Made by a program: the position numbers and the translations under genes
The notes under the pieces: generated by a model
Databases searched by the model: none
The model's input: only the letters and a program-made list of their open reading frames with translations
What the model was told of the DNA's origin: nothing
Shown here: in pieces, positions 25,525 through 34,944 of the stretch
How positions within the stretch are numbered: the first letter of the stretch is position 1
Layout of the letters: each line of letters starts with the position of its first letter
Assembly: GCF_014284125.1 (NCBI RefSeq)
Contig: NZ_JACOFX010000002.1
Location: 62,001-126,000, forward strand
Direction of reading: 5' to 3'
DNA: 64,000 nucleotides
From: Undibacterium umbellatum
GTDB lineage: Bacteria > Pseudomonadota > Gammaproteobacteria > Burkholderiales > Burkholderiaceae_D

Positions 25525-26712
25525 ATGTTATCTTGGGATGATGAAGTCCAGCCGGCAGCTCCGGCGAGCGCGGCAACGCCAGCACCACGTCAGGTAAGCG
25601 GCATGGATTTGCAGCCACGTTTGCAAACACAGGAAGTCGCTCTCAATCCTGCGCTGGTCAATAAGCCAGTCGCAATCGCTGCTGAAAATGTGACGCGCCG
25701 TGTCAATGCTGCTGACAAGCGCATTATCAATGGCACCACCGACGTGAATCAGTTGGTCCCCTTCAAATACAAATGGGCCTGGGATAAATATCTGGCAGGT
25801 TGCGCTAATCACTGGATGCCGCAAGAGATCAATATGCAGCGTGATATTGAACTCTGGAAAGACCCAAATGGTCTGACCGAAGATGAGCGTCGACTGGTGA
25901 AACGTAATCTTGGTTTCTTTGTCACCGCTGATTCCCTGGCTGCCAACAATATCGTGCTCGGCACTTACCGCCATATCACGGCACCGGAATGCCGCCAGTA
26001 TTTGTTGCGTCAGGCATTTGAAGAAGCGATTCATACTCACGCTTATCAATACATCGTTGAATCGCTGGGTCTGGATGAAGCAGAAATCTTCAACGCCTAC
26101 AATGAAGTTGATTCCATTCGCGACAAGGATCAGTTCCTGATTCCTTTCATCGACGTGTTAACTGATCCTGCATTCAAGACTGGCACCACCGAGGCAGATC
26201 AGACTTTGCTCAAGTCCCTGATCGTATTTGCCTGCCTGATGGAAGGTCTGTTCTTCTATGTTGGCTTCACACAAATTCTGGCGCTTGGTCGTCAAAATAA
26301 AATGATGGGCGCGGCAGAACAATATCAATACATCTTGCGCGACGAATCGATGCATTGCAATTTCGGGATCGATTTAATCAATACAATTAAGATGGAAAAT
26401 CCGCATTTGTGGACGCCAGCATTTCGTGATGAAATTAAATCGTTGTTTTTGCGTGCTGTGGAGTTGGAATATCGTTACGCAGAGGATACAATGCCGCGTG
26501 GAGTGCTCGGTTTGAATGCGCCAATGTTCAAGGGTTATTTACGCTTCATTGCAAATCGCCGCGCACAACAAATTGGTCTCGAAACGCTGTTCCCTCAGGA
26601 AGAAAATCCTTTCCCTTGGATGAGTGAAATGATAGACCTGAAAAAAGAGCGCAACTTTTTTGAGACACGTGTAATTGAGTATCAAACTGGCGGAGCCCTC
26701 AACTGGGAATAA
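25525..26712 (+). CDS. nrdB: Ribonucleoside-diphosphate reductase small subunit, class Ia
   Basis: NrdB holds the di-iron centre and the tyrosyl radical that starts catalysis in NrdA. In the 395-residue protein, iron ligands and the radical tyrosine are visible: [16 protein letters not shown] with Tyr174 at the position of E. coli Tyr122, and later SMHCNFG with ligands. Keeping the tyrosine points to class Ia rather than Ic. Residues 1-60 are an alanine/proline-rich extension without clear fold. AAGGA precedes the ATG. Co-transcribed with nrdA. Confidence 0.96.
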   Translation: MLSWDDEVQPAAPASAATPAPRQVSGMDLQPRLQTQEVALNPALVNKPVAIAAENVTRRVNAADKRIINGTTDVNQLVPFKYKWAWDKYLAGCANHWMPQEINMQRDIELWKDPNGLTEDERRLVKRNLGFFVTADSLAANNIVLGTYRHITAPECRQYLLRQAFEEAIHTHAYQYIVESLGLDEAEIFNAYNEVDSIRDKDQFLIPFIDVLTDPAFKTGTTEADQTLLKSLIVFACLMEGLFFYVGFTQILALGRQNKMMGAAEQYQYILRDESMHCNFGIDLINTIKMENPHLWTPAFRDEIKSLFLRAVELEYRYAEDTMPRGVLGLNAPMFKGYLRFIANRRAQQIGLETLFPQEENPFPWMSEMIDLKKERNFFETRVIEYQTGGALNWE

Positions 26713-27422
26713 TTGCTGAACAAGCGATCGCCAAAATCCGGGTCAGGGATTTCTGATCAAGTAGTGCGAGCATGTGATTGAAGTTTTGATGTGATGTTGA
26801 ATTTGGGTTTGCAAGACCCCAGATAGGAAATGCAAACACAGCAAATCATCAAATCAGGAAACGCCGCAAGCTGTCAGTGTCCCCCCGGGATTGCTCATGA
26901 TTTGCACAAGATGTAAAACGCGAGAGGCCTCACCAAACTGAATGGACAGTCATAGACAACATTGTTTTGAACTGTTAGTGCCGCAATACCTGGCTACACT
27001 GGGTATTGTGGCTATTGGTCTTTGTATTTCGCAAAAGGATACCGGCGTCTGCTTTAATGCGGGCGTTTTTGGGTTTGCCGCCAGGCGAGGAGCCGGCGTG
27101 GAACCTGTTTATGATCTGTAGCGAGCGGTCGTCAGCGGGGCGAAGAGCAGCGCAAAAAGCGGAATGTACTCTAGTACATGAGCATTTTGAGCAGCGCATG
27201 AGCCCCGATCACGTCCGCGCAGTAAGATCATAAGCAGGTTCTAAAGCAAACCAGGATGGCTGAAGTGCCCCATCAATAGAGGGGATGGAGCAGTTCGGCC
27301 GGTGCAGAATTCATTAGCGCAAACAGCGATCATGTTTGTGCCGATGAATAATCCGCTTGAATGGATCGAGCGGATTTAATTTTTATCTGATTTTTTTCCA
27401 TCTCAATCGAAGGAGAAACAAA
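26713..27422. other. Intergenic region with repeat copy 2 and a hairpin
   Basis: These 710 bases between nrdB and the H1-like gene hold no convincing gene. They contain the second MITE-like repeat (27101-27241) and a short hairpin (AATCCGCT at 27350-27357, AGCGGATT at 27369-27376, followed by TAATTTTT), which could be a weak terminator or leader structure of the H1-like gene. I see nothing else in 26713-27100. Confidence 0.55.
27101..27241. repeat. MITE-like dispersed repeat, copy 2
   Basis: The 141-bp element has inverted ends (GAACCTGTTTATGATCT and the complement of AGATCATAAGCAGGTTC) and shares long identical stretches with copy 1, for example AGTACATGAGCATTTTGAGC and CATGAGCCCCGATCACG. 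The central palindrome is TGTACTCTAGTACA. It is about 10 bases shorter than copy 1 near the left side. No coding capacity. Confidence 0.8.
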
Positions 27423-28382
27423 ATGGCAACAGCACCACAACCGTCCCCGGACGAACCAGTAGCAGCCAAGAAGCCTGCTGCAAAAAAAGCCGCAGCTAAA
27501 CCAGCAGCAGCGAAAAAAGTAGCGGCCAAGCCAGCAGCAAAAGCTGCAGCTAAGCCAGCAGCTAAAGCAACTAAGGCAGCAGCTAAACCAGCGGCAGCAA
27601 AAAAAGCAGCGGCCAAGCCAGCAGCAAAAGCTGCAGCTAAACCAGCAGCTAAAGCAGCTAAAGCAGCAGCTAAACCAGCAGCAGCTAAAAAAGCAGCAGC
27701 CAAGCCAGCAGCTAAGGCAACCAAGGCAGCAGCCAAACCAGCCGTAGCTAAAAAAGCAGCAGCCAAGCCAGCAGCGAAAGCAACCAAGGCAGCTGCTAAA
27801 CCAGCAGCCAAGGCAGCTAAACCAGTAGCTAAAAAAGCAGCCGCTAAGCCAGCAGCGAAAGCAACCAAGGCAGCAGCTAAGCCAGCAGCTAAAGCAGCCA
27901 AGGCAGCTAAACCAGTAGCTAAAAAAGCAGCAGCTAAGCCAGCAGCGAAAGCAACCAAGGCAGCTGCTAAGCCAGCAGCGAAAGCTACTAAGGCAGCAGC
28001 CAAACCAGCAGCAGCTAAAAAAGCAGCCGCTAAGCCAGTAGCGAAAAAAGCAGCAGCTAAAGCAGTAGCCAAGCCAGCGGCTAAAGCAACTAAGGCAGCA
28101 GCTAAACCAGCAGCTAAACCAGCAGCAAAAGCTGCCGCCAAGCCTGCTAAAGCAGCTAAGCCAGCAGCAGTTAAAGCGGCAAAACCAGCAGCGAAGCCAG
28201 CTGCCAAACCTGCAGCAGCCAAAGCCGCTAAGCCAGCAGCAGCAAAGCCAGCAGCAAAAAAAGCCGCGGCTAAGCCAGCCGCAAAAAAGGCCGCTCCAGC
28301 AAAACCAGCGACACCTGATGCAAAAACCGTTGTTAGTCCAAATGCAGCATGGCCTTTCCCAACTGGTAATCGCCCAGCGTAA
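27423..28382 (+). CDS. Histone H1-like lysine/alanine-rich DNA-binding protein
   Basis: The 319-residue protein is almost wholly made of AAKPAAK, AAKKAAAKP and AKATKAA units from residue 15 to 295. It ends in a short tail (SPNAAWPFPTGNRPA) without lysine. This is the AlgP/Hc2/H1-tail type: an unfolded, strongly basic protein that should bind and compact DNA. A 90-bp (30-residue) unit beginning at about 27810 recurs at about 27900, so its length may vary between strains. I chose the ATG at 27423, preceded by AAGGAGAA; an upstream in-frame start lacks support. Its first five residues match the SWIB fusion protein. Confidence 0.9.
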   Translation: MATAPQPSPDEPVAAKKPAAKKAAAKPAAAKKVAAKPAAKAAAKPAAKATKAAAKPAAAKKAAAKPAAKAAAKPAAKAAKAAAKPAAAKKAAAKPAAKATKAAAKPAVAKKAAAKPAAKATKAAAKPAAKAAKPVAKKAAAKPAAKATKAAAKPAAKAAKAAKPVAKKAAAKPAAKATKAAAKPAAKATKAAAKPAAAKKAAAKPVAKKAAAKAVAKPAAKATKAAAKPAAKPAAKAAAKPAKAAKPAAVKAAKPAAKPAAKPAAAKAAKPAAAKPAAKKAAAKPAAKKAAPAKPATPDAKTVVSPNAAWPFPTGNRPA

Positions 28383-28423
28383 TCCTTGATATGCTTGGTG
28401 GCCTGGTTTTATTCAGGCACAAT

Positions 28424-28460
28424 ACCCACTGTTTGATTCGTCATGCAGTGGGTTTTTTTT
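28424..28460 (+). terminator. Terminator of the H1-like gene
   Basis: Arms ACCCACTG (28424-28431) and CAGTGGGT (28446-28453) with a T run to 28460 follow the stop codon by about 40 bases, just before yggT. Confidence 0.8.
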
Positions 28461-28471
28461 AAGGGTGTGTC

Positions 28472-28996
28472 GTGTTACTTAATAATTTAATTTATGTTAT
28501 CAAAGCTGTCACGGGAATATTTGCTGGCTTTCTGTTGCTACGTTTCTGGATGCAGGCGCAGCGAATTCGGCCTCCTGCAGCGCTGGCGCAAGCAATTTTC
28601 AAATTGACAGATTGGCTGGTGCATCCTATCCGGCGCATCATTCCCGGTTTTGCCGGTTACGATTGGGCGACTCTGCTCGCTGCCATACTGGTTGCCTTGG
28701 TTGCAGCAGGCTTTATCGTCTGGATGATTTCCCCCGTATTCTTGATCGAACAGGTTTTCATAATTGCCGGCATCACGTTGGCGCAATGGGTAATTTATGA
28801 GATTATGGCCTTGCTGTTGCTGGAGGTATTGTTTAGCTGGGTAAACCCCAGTGCGCCTTTCGCTCCTTTTGTCCGGGCTTTGAACGAGCCTTTCCTGAAA
28901 CCAGTGAGGAAGCTGATCCCTGCCATCGGTGGCCTGGATTTTTCTCCCATGATTATTTTGATATTGTTGCAGGTGTTGATTAATTCTATCGGGTAA
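28472..28996 (+). CDS. YggT-family inner-membrane protein
   Basis: The 174-residue protein is all helical and membrane-bound, with two copies of the YggT module: helices near 8-25 and 60-85, then 95-125 and 150-172. Each copy contains a conserved loop (RPPAALAQAIFKLTDWLVHPIRRIIP, and SAPFAPFVRALNEPFLKPVRKLIP). Family members are linked to osmotic or potassium tolerance and to cell-division-related membrane organisation, but the mechanism is unknown. The start is GTG. It ends 11 bases from the convergent LacI-type gene. Confidence 0.88.
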   Translation: MLLNNLIYVIKAVTGIFAGFLLLRFWMQAQRIRPPAALAQAIFKLTDWLVHPIRRIIPGFAGYDWATLLAAILVALVAAGFIVWMISPVFLIEQVFIIAGITLAQWVIYEIMALLLLEVLFSWVNPSAPFAPFVRALNEPFLKPVRKLIPAIGGLDFSPMIILILLQVLINSIG

Positions 28997-29007
28997 GTTC
29001 CAAAGCT

Positions 29008-30018
29008 TTACTCAGCACAGGGTATGCTGGCAGTTGATTGCCGTATCACCAGTTGTGACTTCAACATTTCTCGCCTTAATGGCGCTTCCGGGTCAACAAT
29101 GCGGTTGACCAGTATTTGTGCCGTGAGGTTGCCTATGGCTTGCTTGGGCTGCGCTATTGTCGTCAATGGTGGGGTGCTGAACGAGGCCAGGGCAATATCA
29201 TCGTAACCGATGACAGACAAGGCTTCCGGTATCTTGATGCCGGCTTCATTGGCTGCCCTGATGCCGCCTATCGCCATCAAATCATTGCTGGCAAAAATAG
29301 CTGTGGGCCGCTGTGGCAGCGCTAGCAATTGCTGGAAGGCGTTAAAACCGCCCTGACTGGTAAAGTCAGCATGCAGCAGATATGCGCTGTTGAATTCAAG
29401 TCCGGCTTCTTGCAAGGCACGGCGATAGCCGGTGACGCGATCACCGCTGGGTAGCAGTATGTCGGGTCCGGCAACGCAGGCAATGCGCTTGTGACCCAGT
29501 CCTATCAAGTAGCGGGTCGCTTCGTAGCCACCCTGTTCATGGTCAGCTTCGATAAAGTCGGCCACTACACCCGACACTTCACGATCCACCAGCACCTTGG
29601 GTATGCCTTCGTCAGCCAGCAATTGCGTCAGTTCTTCATCTGATCCCGACGATACCAGGATCAGTCCATCAATACGTTTCTCCATCAGCACCCGGATATA
29701 AGCTGCTTGCTTTTTCGGATCATCATAGGAATTGCACAGAATGATGTTATAGCCCAGCTTAAATGAAGCGTCTTCTATGCCCTGTATGATTTCTGCAAAA
29801 TAGGGATTGGAGTTATTCGGTATCATCATGCCCAGGGTGTGGGTGCGATCGTTTTTGAGGCTGCGGGCAACAGCGCTTGGGATGTAGCGCAATTCCTGGA
29901 TCACGGCCAGCACACGTTCACGTGCATCTTCACTGACGACACGGGTATTATTGATGACGTGAGAAACCGTGGTTGTTGAAACCCTGGCTTTCTCTGCGAC
30001 TTGCTTCATTGTTGCCAT
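29008..30018 (-). CDS. LacI-family transcriptional regulator
   Basis: The 336-residue protein has the N-terminal helix-turn-helix with hinge (MKQVAEKARVSTTTVSHVINN, residues 4-24, then RERVLAVIQELRYIPSAVARSL) and a sugar-binding-like core (HTLGMMIPNNSNPYFAEII, DGLILVSSG, FIEADHEQGGYEATRYLI). I chose the ATG at 30018, which has AGGAA 5 bases upstream; a TTG 8 codons earlier is also open. It is divergent from the cytosine deaminase gene (100-bp gap), so it probably controls that gene and itself. The effector may be a nucleobase or nucleoside, as for PurR/CytR relatives; this is inference. Confidence 0.9.
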   Translation of the reverse strand: MATMKQVAEKARVSTTTVSHVINNTRVVSEDARERVLAVIQELRYIPSAVARSLKNDRTHTLGMMIPNNSNPYFAEIIQGIEDASFKLGYNIILCNSYDDPKKQAAYIRVLMEKRIDGLILVSSGSDEELTQLLADEGIPKVLVDREVSGVVADFIEADHEQGGYEATRYLIGLGHKRIACVAGPDILLPSGDRVTGYRRALQEAGLEFNSAYLLHADFTSQGGFNAFQQLLALPQRPTAIFASNDLMAIGGIRAANEAGIKIPEALSVIGYDDIALASFSTPPLTTIAQPKQAIGNLTAQILVNRIVDPEAPLRREMLKSQLVIRQSTASIPCAE

Positions 30019-30086
30019 AAGATTCCTGCCTTTCTGTGCCAAGATTATGACGCAGGATGAGGTTCATGGCGCATATTTTCTGCAAT

Positions 30087-30108
30087 AACTATGTACTAAT
30101 CATATAGA
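30087..30108. promoter_or_regulatory. Possible LacI-type operator between the regulator and codA genes
   Basis: ACTATGTACTAATCATATAG is a near-palindrome (CTATG and CATATAG) in the 100-bp divergent gap, just before the deaminase start. LacI-type operators are short palindromes in such positions. The match is loose. Confidence 0.3.
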
Positions 30109-30118
30109 GAGATTTCTG

Positions 30119-31396
30119 ATGAACGATCTTGTCATTCGCAATGCCAGTTTGCCAGATGGTCGCAAGGGTATCGATATCGCTATCCAGGATGGCCGCATAG
30201 TCGCGCTTGATATGGCTTTGCCCGTCAGCGCGGCAGAAGAAATCCATGCCAATGGCAACCTGGTGACGCCACCATTTGTTGATGCCCATTTCCACATGGA
30301 TGCCGTGCTCAGTTACGGTTTGCCACGTGTTAACCAGTCTGGCACTTTATTGGAAGGCATAGCCTTGTGGGGGGAGCTTAAGCCTATGCTGACGCAAGAA
30401 GCGCTGGTCGAGCGGGCCATGCGTTATTGCGACTGGGCAGTGGGGCGGGGTTTGCTGGCGGTGCGTTCGCATGTGGACATTTGCGACGACCGTTTGCTGG
30501 CCGTAGAAGCCTTGCTGGAAGTAAAACGCCGGGTTGCACCTTATCTGGATTTGCAACTGGTGGCCTTTCCGCAAGATGGTATCTTACGTAGCACTACGGC
30601 CATGGATAATCTCAAGCGTTCCATCGCCATGGGGGTGGATGTGGTCGGCGGCATACCGCATTTTGAACGCACTATGGCCGACGGTGCCGAATCGGTACGC
30701 CTGCTATGCGAGTTCGCTGCTGAAAAAGGTTTGCGGGTCGACATGCATTGCGATGAATCGGATGACCCCTTGTCACGCCATATAGAAACCCTGGCTTATC
30801 ACACGCATAGGCTGGGCATGCAGGGGCGGGTAGCTGGTTCGCACCTGACCTCCATGCATTCCATGGATAATTACTATGTCAGTAAATTACTGCCTCTGAT
30901 ACGTGAAGCCGGTGTGGCAGCCATTGCCAATCCCCTGATTAATATCACCCTGCAAGGCCGTCACGACACTTACCCCAAACGCCGTGGCATGACGCGCGTG
31001 CCTGAGATGCTGGCCGCTGGCATAGAAGTCGCCTTCGGCCATGACTGCGTGATGGATCCCTGGTATAGCCTGGGTTCTGGCGACATGCTGGAAGTCGCGC
31101 AAATGGGTTTGCATGTGGCGCAGATGACCGGTCAGGATGCCATGCGTCAGTGTTTCCAGGCAGTGACTGCTGCACCGGCGCGTATACTGGGCCTGGAAGG
31201 ATATGGTTTGGAAGTCGGCTGCAATGCTGATCTGGTGATACTCGACGCCAGCGACCCGGTGGAAGCAATACGTTTGCGCGCCACCCGCACCCACGTGCTG
31301 CGCCGCGGCAAAGTCATCAGCCAGACGCCGGTGCCGCATGCGAATTTGAATTTGCCAGGCAGGCCAGGGCAGGTGGATTTTAGATCGAAAAACTGA
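30119..31396 (+). CDS. codA: Cytosine deaminase-family amidohydrolase
   Basis: The 425-residue enzyme belongs to the amidohydrolase fold and resembles E. coli CodA, which converts cytosine to uracil. Metal ligands are His57 and His59 (VDAHFHMD), a later histidine in DMHCDESDD, another in GSHLTSMHS, and an aspartate in GHDCVMDPWYSLGSGDML, the last being a strong CodA-type signature. Some relatives act on isoguanine, creatinine or related rings, so the exact substrate is uncertain. No cytosine permease (codB) is adjacent. AGAGAG precedes the ATG weakly. Confidence 0.82.
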   Translation: MNDLVIRNASLPDGRKGIDIAIQDGRIVALDMALPVSAAEEIHANGNLVTPPFVDAHFHMDAVLSYGLPRVNQSGTLLEGIALWGELKPMLTQEALVERAMRYCDWAVGRGLLAVRSHVDICDDRLLAVEALLEVKRRVAPYLDLQLVAFPQDGILRSTTAMDNLKRSIAMGVDVVGGIPHFERTMADGAESVRLLCEFAAEKGLRVDMHCDESDDPLSRHIETLAYHTHRLGMQGRVAGSHLTSMHSMDNYYVSKLLPLIREAGVAAIANPLINITLQGRHDTYPKRRGMTRVPEMLAAGIEVAFGHDCVMDPWYSLGSGDMLEVAQMGLHVAQMTGQDAMRQCFQAVTAAPARILGLEGYGLEVGCNADLVILDASDPVEAIRLRATRTHVLRRGKVISQTPVPHANLNLPGRPGQVDFRSKN

Positions 31397-31407
31397 AGCT
31401 GCTAATA

Positions 31408-31440
31408 TATAAGAGAGCTTGATTCTCAAGCTCTCTTATA
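31408..31440. terminator. Hairpin between convergent codA and hemL
   Basis: Perfect 15-base arms (TATAAGAGAGCTTGA and its complement) surround TTC. It lies between two convergent genes, where a bidirectional terminator is expected. Only short A/T runs flank it. Confidence 0.65.
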
Positions 31441-31459
31441 GTCTCTGATAGTCAGGGGA

Positions 31460-32740
31460 TCAGAGTTGTGCGAAAGCTTTTTCAGCCGCAGCAATCGTAT
31501 CAGCAATGATGGCATCATCATGTTGCGCAGAAACGAAGCCTGCTTCAAAAGCAGATGGTGCCAGGTAAACGCCCTGGTCCAGCATCAGGTGGAAGAAGCG
31601 GTTGAATCTTTCCTTGTCGCTGGCCATCATGGCGGCATAAGAACCTGGTATTTCATTGGCAAAATACAGACCAAACATGCCACCGACGGCATCCGCGCAA
31701 AAGCTGACGTTGGCAGCTTTTGCAGCAGCAGTCAGTCCATCCACCAGCTTGCGGGTTTGCGCTGTCAGGTTTTCATAGAAGCCTGCCTGCTGGATAATTT
31801 TCAGGGTAGTCATGCCCGCTGCCACGGCAACCGGATTGCCCGACAAAGTGCCAGCCTGGTAGACGCCGCCCAAAGGTGCCATGTGCCCCATCAACTCAGC
31901 GCGGCCACCAAAGGCGGCTACCGGCAAACCACCACCGATGACCTTGCCAAGACAAGTCAGGTCAGCCTGCACACCATACAATGCCTGCGCACCATGCAGG
32001 CCCACGCGGAAGCCGCACATCACTTCATCAAAAATCAAAACGCTGCCATGTGCAGTACACAGCTTGCGCATGGTATTGATGAATTCTTGCGTGGCGCGTA
32101 TCAGGTTCATATTGCCAGCGACTGGTTCAACGATCACGCAGGCGATCTGGTCACCGATGGACTTGAAGACTTCTTCCAACTGTTCGCAATTATTATAGTC
32201 AAGCACCAGGGTGTGTTTGCTGAAGTCTTCCGGCACGCCGGCAGAAGTTGGGTTGCCAAATGTGAGCAAGCCACTGCCAGCCTTGACCAGTAAAGAATCT
32301 GCGTGGCCGTGATAGCAACCTTCAAACTTGATGATCTTGTCGCGTTTGGTGGCGCCACGCGCCAGGCGCAGGGCGCTCATGGTGGCTTCTGTTCCACTGG
32401 ACACCAGGCGTACCTGTTCTATGCTGGGCACGAGTTTGCAGATTTCTTCTGCCATCTCGATCTCACCCTCCGTTGGTGCGCCAAAACTGAGGCCGCGAGC
32501 GGCTGCTTCCTGTACAGCGCTGATGACTTCAGGGTGCGCGTGGCCGACGATGGCGGGACCCCAGGAGCCTATGTAATCGATATAGCGCTTGTCTTCTGCA
32601 TCCCAGAAATAAGGACCGGCAGCGCGCGTGATGAAGCGCGGCGTGCCACCGACGGAGCGGAAGGCGCGCACAGGAGAGTTCACACCACCAGGCGTGGTCT
32701 TTTGGGCACGGGCAAACAGGATGTCGTTTTTATCGGTCAT
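31460..32740 (-). CDS. hemL: Glutamate-1-semialdehyde 2,1-aminomutase
   Basis: HemL turns glutamate-1-semialdehyde into 5-aminolevulinate for heme synthesis, with pyridoxal/pyridoxamine phosphate. The 426-residue protein shows [17 protein letters not shown] at the start, [36 protein letters not shown], the [11 protein letters not shown] region, and the cofactor lysine in [11 protein letters not shown] at about residue 265. Full length. It lies 47 bases after thiD on the same strand, so both may be co-transcribed. hemH is in the same window at 53.6 kb. Confidence 0.97.
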   Translation of the reverse strand: MTDKNDILFARAQKTTPGGVNSPVRAFRSVGGTPRFITRAAGPYFWDAEDKRYIDYIGSWGPAIVGHAHPEVISAVQEAAARGLSFGAPTEGEIEMAEEICKLVPSIEQVRLVSSGTEATMSALRLARGATKRDKIIKFEGCYHGHADSLLVKAGSGLLTFGNPTSAGVPEDFSKHTLVLDYNNCEQLEEVFKSIGDQIACVIVEPVAGNMNLIRATQEFINTMRKLCTAHGSVLIFDEVMCGFRVGLHGAQALYGVQADLTCLGKVIGGGLPVAAFGGRAELMGHMAPLGGVYQAGTLSGNPVAVAAGMTTLKIIQQAGFYENLTAQTRKLVDGLTAAAKAANVSFCADAVGGMFGLYFANEIPGSYAAMMASDKERFNRFFHLMLDQGVYLAPSAFEAGFVSAQHDDAIIADTIAAAEKAFAQL

Positions 32741-32787
32741 AATGGAGCTTAAGTAAGTGATGATGCGAATGCGGTGTGGATAGGTGG

Positions 32788-33651
32788 CTACAGTGTGGTC
32801 TGTTCGGTTTCTCTGGCCCAGAAATAACGGTCTGGTATTAATCTGCCCATGCCCAGCCTTTGTGAATGGCTCAAGGCGGCATGGGTAAATTCCTGGGCTT
32901 CAAGCACGGCTTCGGGGATTTCCAGGCCGTTAGCCAGCAGAGCGGCAATCGCGGCAGACAAAGTAGAGCCAGCCCCGGCATGCGAGCCAGGCAAGCGCTG
33001 CCAGGCATCACGCCGGACGGCTCCAGACTCATTATATAAAGTGTTAACTACTTCACCGGTTTCACCCGCTGTGCCTGTGACTAATATATACTCGCAGCCG
33101 GATTCGATGAGTGTCATGACATCGTCAGCCAGATCTTCTGTTTGAACATTAGCGTCGGCACGGGTTTCAGTTTCTGTGTCGCTACTGTCTTTCCAGGTTT
33201 CTGCCAGGCGTGACAGTTCTACCGCAGAGATCATCAGCAGGTTGGCCTGGGGTATCAGTAATTCACGAATTGCCAGTACCAGATCCTCAGCCTCCGGCCC
33301 CTGCTCTGCCAGGGCGGCGTTGAAGGGATCCAGTACCAGTGGCAATTCGGGATAGTCTGAGACAATTTCTGCGATGACGGTGACATTTTCGACGCTGCCG
33401 ACCTGACCGATCTTAAAGGCCAGTACTTGCATGTCTTCCAGCACGGTGCGTGCCTGTTCATCGACTAAATCGCCATCAAGTGGATGTAAATCATCGATTT
33501 GCGACGTATCACCAGTTAAAATGGCAGTCATGACAGGCAGGCCGTAACAGCCCATGGCCGCAAACGATGCCAGATCGGCATGAATGCCAGTGGCAGCAAC
33601 AGGATCTGATGCGCCAAAGCTAAGTATTAGTGGAGAAATTTGGTTTTGCAC
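32788..33651 (-). CDS. thiD: Hydroxymethylpyrimidine/phosphomethylpyrimidine kinase
   Basis: ThiD phosphorylates HMP and HMP-phosphate for thiamine synthesis. The 287-residue protein has the ribokinase-like fold: [28 protein letters not shown] at the start (the Burkholderiales variant of GSDPSGGAGIQAD), [11 protein letters not shown] in the middle, and [17 protein letters not shown] near the end (usual GTGCTLS anion hole). I chose the GTG at 33651 because everything upstream in this frame lacks family similarity and runs antisense to rubredoxin. No strong ribosome binding site. Residues about 165-185 are an acidic insert ([14 protein letters not shown]) not usual in the family. Confidence 0.87.
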   Translation of the reverse strand: MQNQISPLILSFGASDPVAATGIHADLASFAAMGCYGLPVMTAILTGDTSQIDDLHPLDGDLVDEQARTVLEDMQVLAFKIGQVGSVENVTVIAEIVSDYPELPLVLDPFNAALAEQGPEAEDLVLAIRELLIPQANLLMISAVELSRLAETWKDSSDTETETRADANVQTEDLADDVMTLIESGCEYILVTGTAGETGEVVNTLYNESGAVRRDAWQRLPGSHAGAGSTLSAAIAALLANGLEIPEAVLEAQEFTHAALSHSQRLGMGRLIPDRYFWARETEQTTL

Positions 33652-33778
33652 GTTGGGTAGATTAATATAGCTGACTTCGTGAGGACTTAAATTACTCGCG
33701 CAATTGCCATTAGTAACACATTGCAAACAGAATATTTGCAGCAGTTTCAATATTTTACTTGATTGAAGGGTTTTAGTC

Positions 33779-33973
33779 GTGACTGATACGGTAACGGATA
33801 AGGTAGTTTTCAAGGCGTGGATGTGCTTGATTTGCGGATGGGTATATGATGAAGAGCAAGGTTCACCCGAAGACGGCATTCCAGCCGGTACCAAATGGGA
33901 AGATGTCCCCATGAACTGGACCTGCCCCGAGTGCGGCGCACGTAAAGAAGACTTCGAAATGGTGGCAATCTGA
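33779..33973 (+). CDS. Rubredoxin
   Basis: This 64-residue iron protein carries one electron. The four iron ligands are in MCLICGWVYDEEQG and TCPECGARKEDF, the two CxxC knuckles, with PEDGIPAGTKWEDVP between them. The first 13 residues (from a GTG start) extend beyond the minimal 54-residue rubredoxin. It is divergent from thiD and lies ahead of pilG, a neighbourhood that recurs in beta- and gammaproteobacteria. The redox partner is not visible. Confidence 0.95.
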   Translation: MTDTVTDKVVFKAWMCLICGWVYDEEQGSPEDGIPAGTKWEDVPMNWTCPECGARKEDFEMVAI

Positions 33974-34016
33974 TCGATTTGTCGATTTTGATGTTGCTTA
34001 ATATGTTTATTCAAGG

Positions 34017-34043
34017 AAAAAAAGCGCAAATGTGCGTTTTTTT
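34017..34043 (+). terminator. Short A/T-flanked hairpin after rubredoxin
   Basis: A run of A residues, a short GC core (GCGCA / TGTGCG) and a run of T residues form a small stem-loop between rubredoxin and pilG. The GC core is short, so efficiency may be modest. Confidence 0.55.
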
Positions 34044-34089
34044 GTTACAGTGATATGTAACCTTAATACTGCCGGGAAGAGATGATTTT

Positions 34090-34482
34090 ATGTCAACGTT
34101 GACAGGCAACGAGAACTTGAAAATCATGGTGATTGACGATAGCAGCACCATACGCCGTTCGGCCGAGATTTTTCTTGGGCAGGCCGGATACAAGATAGTA
34201 TTGGCAGAAGATGGCTTTGATGCGCTTGCCAAGATTAACGATTCTCATCCAGACCTGATTTTTTGCGATATCCTCATGCCTAGACTGGATGGATATCAGA
34301 CTTGCGCTCTGATTAAGAAAAGCGCGAAATTCCGGGACACACCGGTAATCATGTTGTCTTCTAAGGACGGTTTATTTGACCGCGCCCGTGGTGCCATGGT
34401 CGGCTCTGATGAGTATCTGACCAAGCCTTTTACAAAGGATAGTCTGCTGAAAACGGTAAGAAATTACACTTCGGCGACCTAG
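34090..34482 (+). CDS. pilG: Twitching motility response regulator PilG
   Basis: This 130-residue protein is a single CheY-like receiver. The acidic pocket is VIDDSSTIRRSAE (about residues 17-20), the phosphorylated aspartate is in LIFCDILMPRLDGYQT (about 60), and the lysine is in TKPFTKDSL. PilG acts at the output of the PilL/ChpA kinase and promotes pilus extension in Pseudomonas. It is the first of five co-oriented genes. Confidence 0.92.
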   Translation: MSTLTGNENLKIMVIDDSSTIRRSAEIFLGQAGYKIVLAEDGFDALAKINDSHPDLIFCDILMPRLDGYQTCALIKKSAKFRDTPVIMLSSKDGLFDRARGAMVGSDEYLTKPFTKDSLLKTVRNYTSAT

Positions 34483-34521
34483 ATTTATATAGTTAAGTTA
34501 GTTAATGTGAGGTAAAACAAG

Positions 34522-34887
34522 ATGGCCATTCAAAAAATTCTGGTAGTAGACGATTCTCCAACAGAACGCTATTTCCTGACCGATGTATTGGTGAAAAATG
34601 GTTTTTCAGTATCAACAGCTGAAAACGGCGAAGAAGCCCTGAGCAAAATCAAGGCAGACAAACCACAATTGATATTGATGGACGTGGTCATGCCTGGGCA
34701 AAATGGTTTCCAGATTACCCGTGCGATCGCCAAAGACCCTGACACACAAGACGTGCCGGTAATTATCTGCACCAGTAAAAATCAGGAAACTGACCGTATC
34801 TGGGGTTTGCGTCAGGGTGCCCGCGATTATCTGGTGAAGCCTATTGACCCGGCAGAATTGCTGGCGAAAATTTCTGCTCTCGGTTAA
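34522..34887 (+). CDS. pilH: Twitching motility response regulator PilH
   Basis: A 121-residue single receiver: VVDDSPTERYFLTDVL at the start, the phosphorylated aspartate in LILMDVVMPGQNGFQ (about 52), and KPIDPAELLAKI at the end. PilH in Pseudomonas opposes PilG, promoting retraction or draining phosphate. It lies 39 bases after pilG. Confidence 0.92.
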   Translation: MAIQKILVVDDSPTERYFLTDVLVKNGFSVSTAENGEEALSKIKADKPQLILMDVVMPGQNGFQITRAIAKDPDTQDVPVIICTSKNQETDRIWGLRQGARDYLVKPIDPAELLAKISALG

Positions 34888-34944
34888 TCCGGCTAGACAA
34901 GTTTTAATTCTTGCATCAATAATAAGATATCTTCGGATTGCCTC

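Noticed and set aside
25525..26712. Class Ic (phenylalanine-type) NrdB
   Set aside because: The radical position holds a tyrosine (Tyr174), which fits class Ia.
27383..28222. 279-codon minus-strand frame rich in AAGLAA
   Set aside because: It is the antisense reading of the repetitive H1-like gene, whose codon pattern leaves the opposite frame open.
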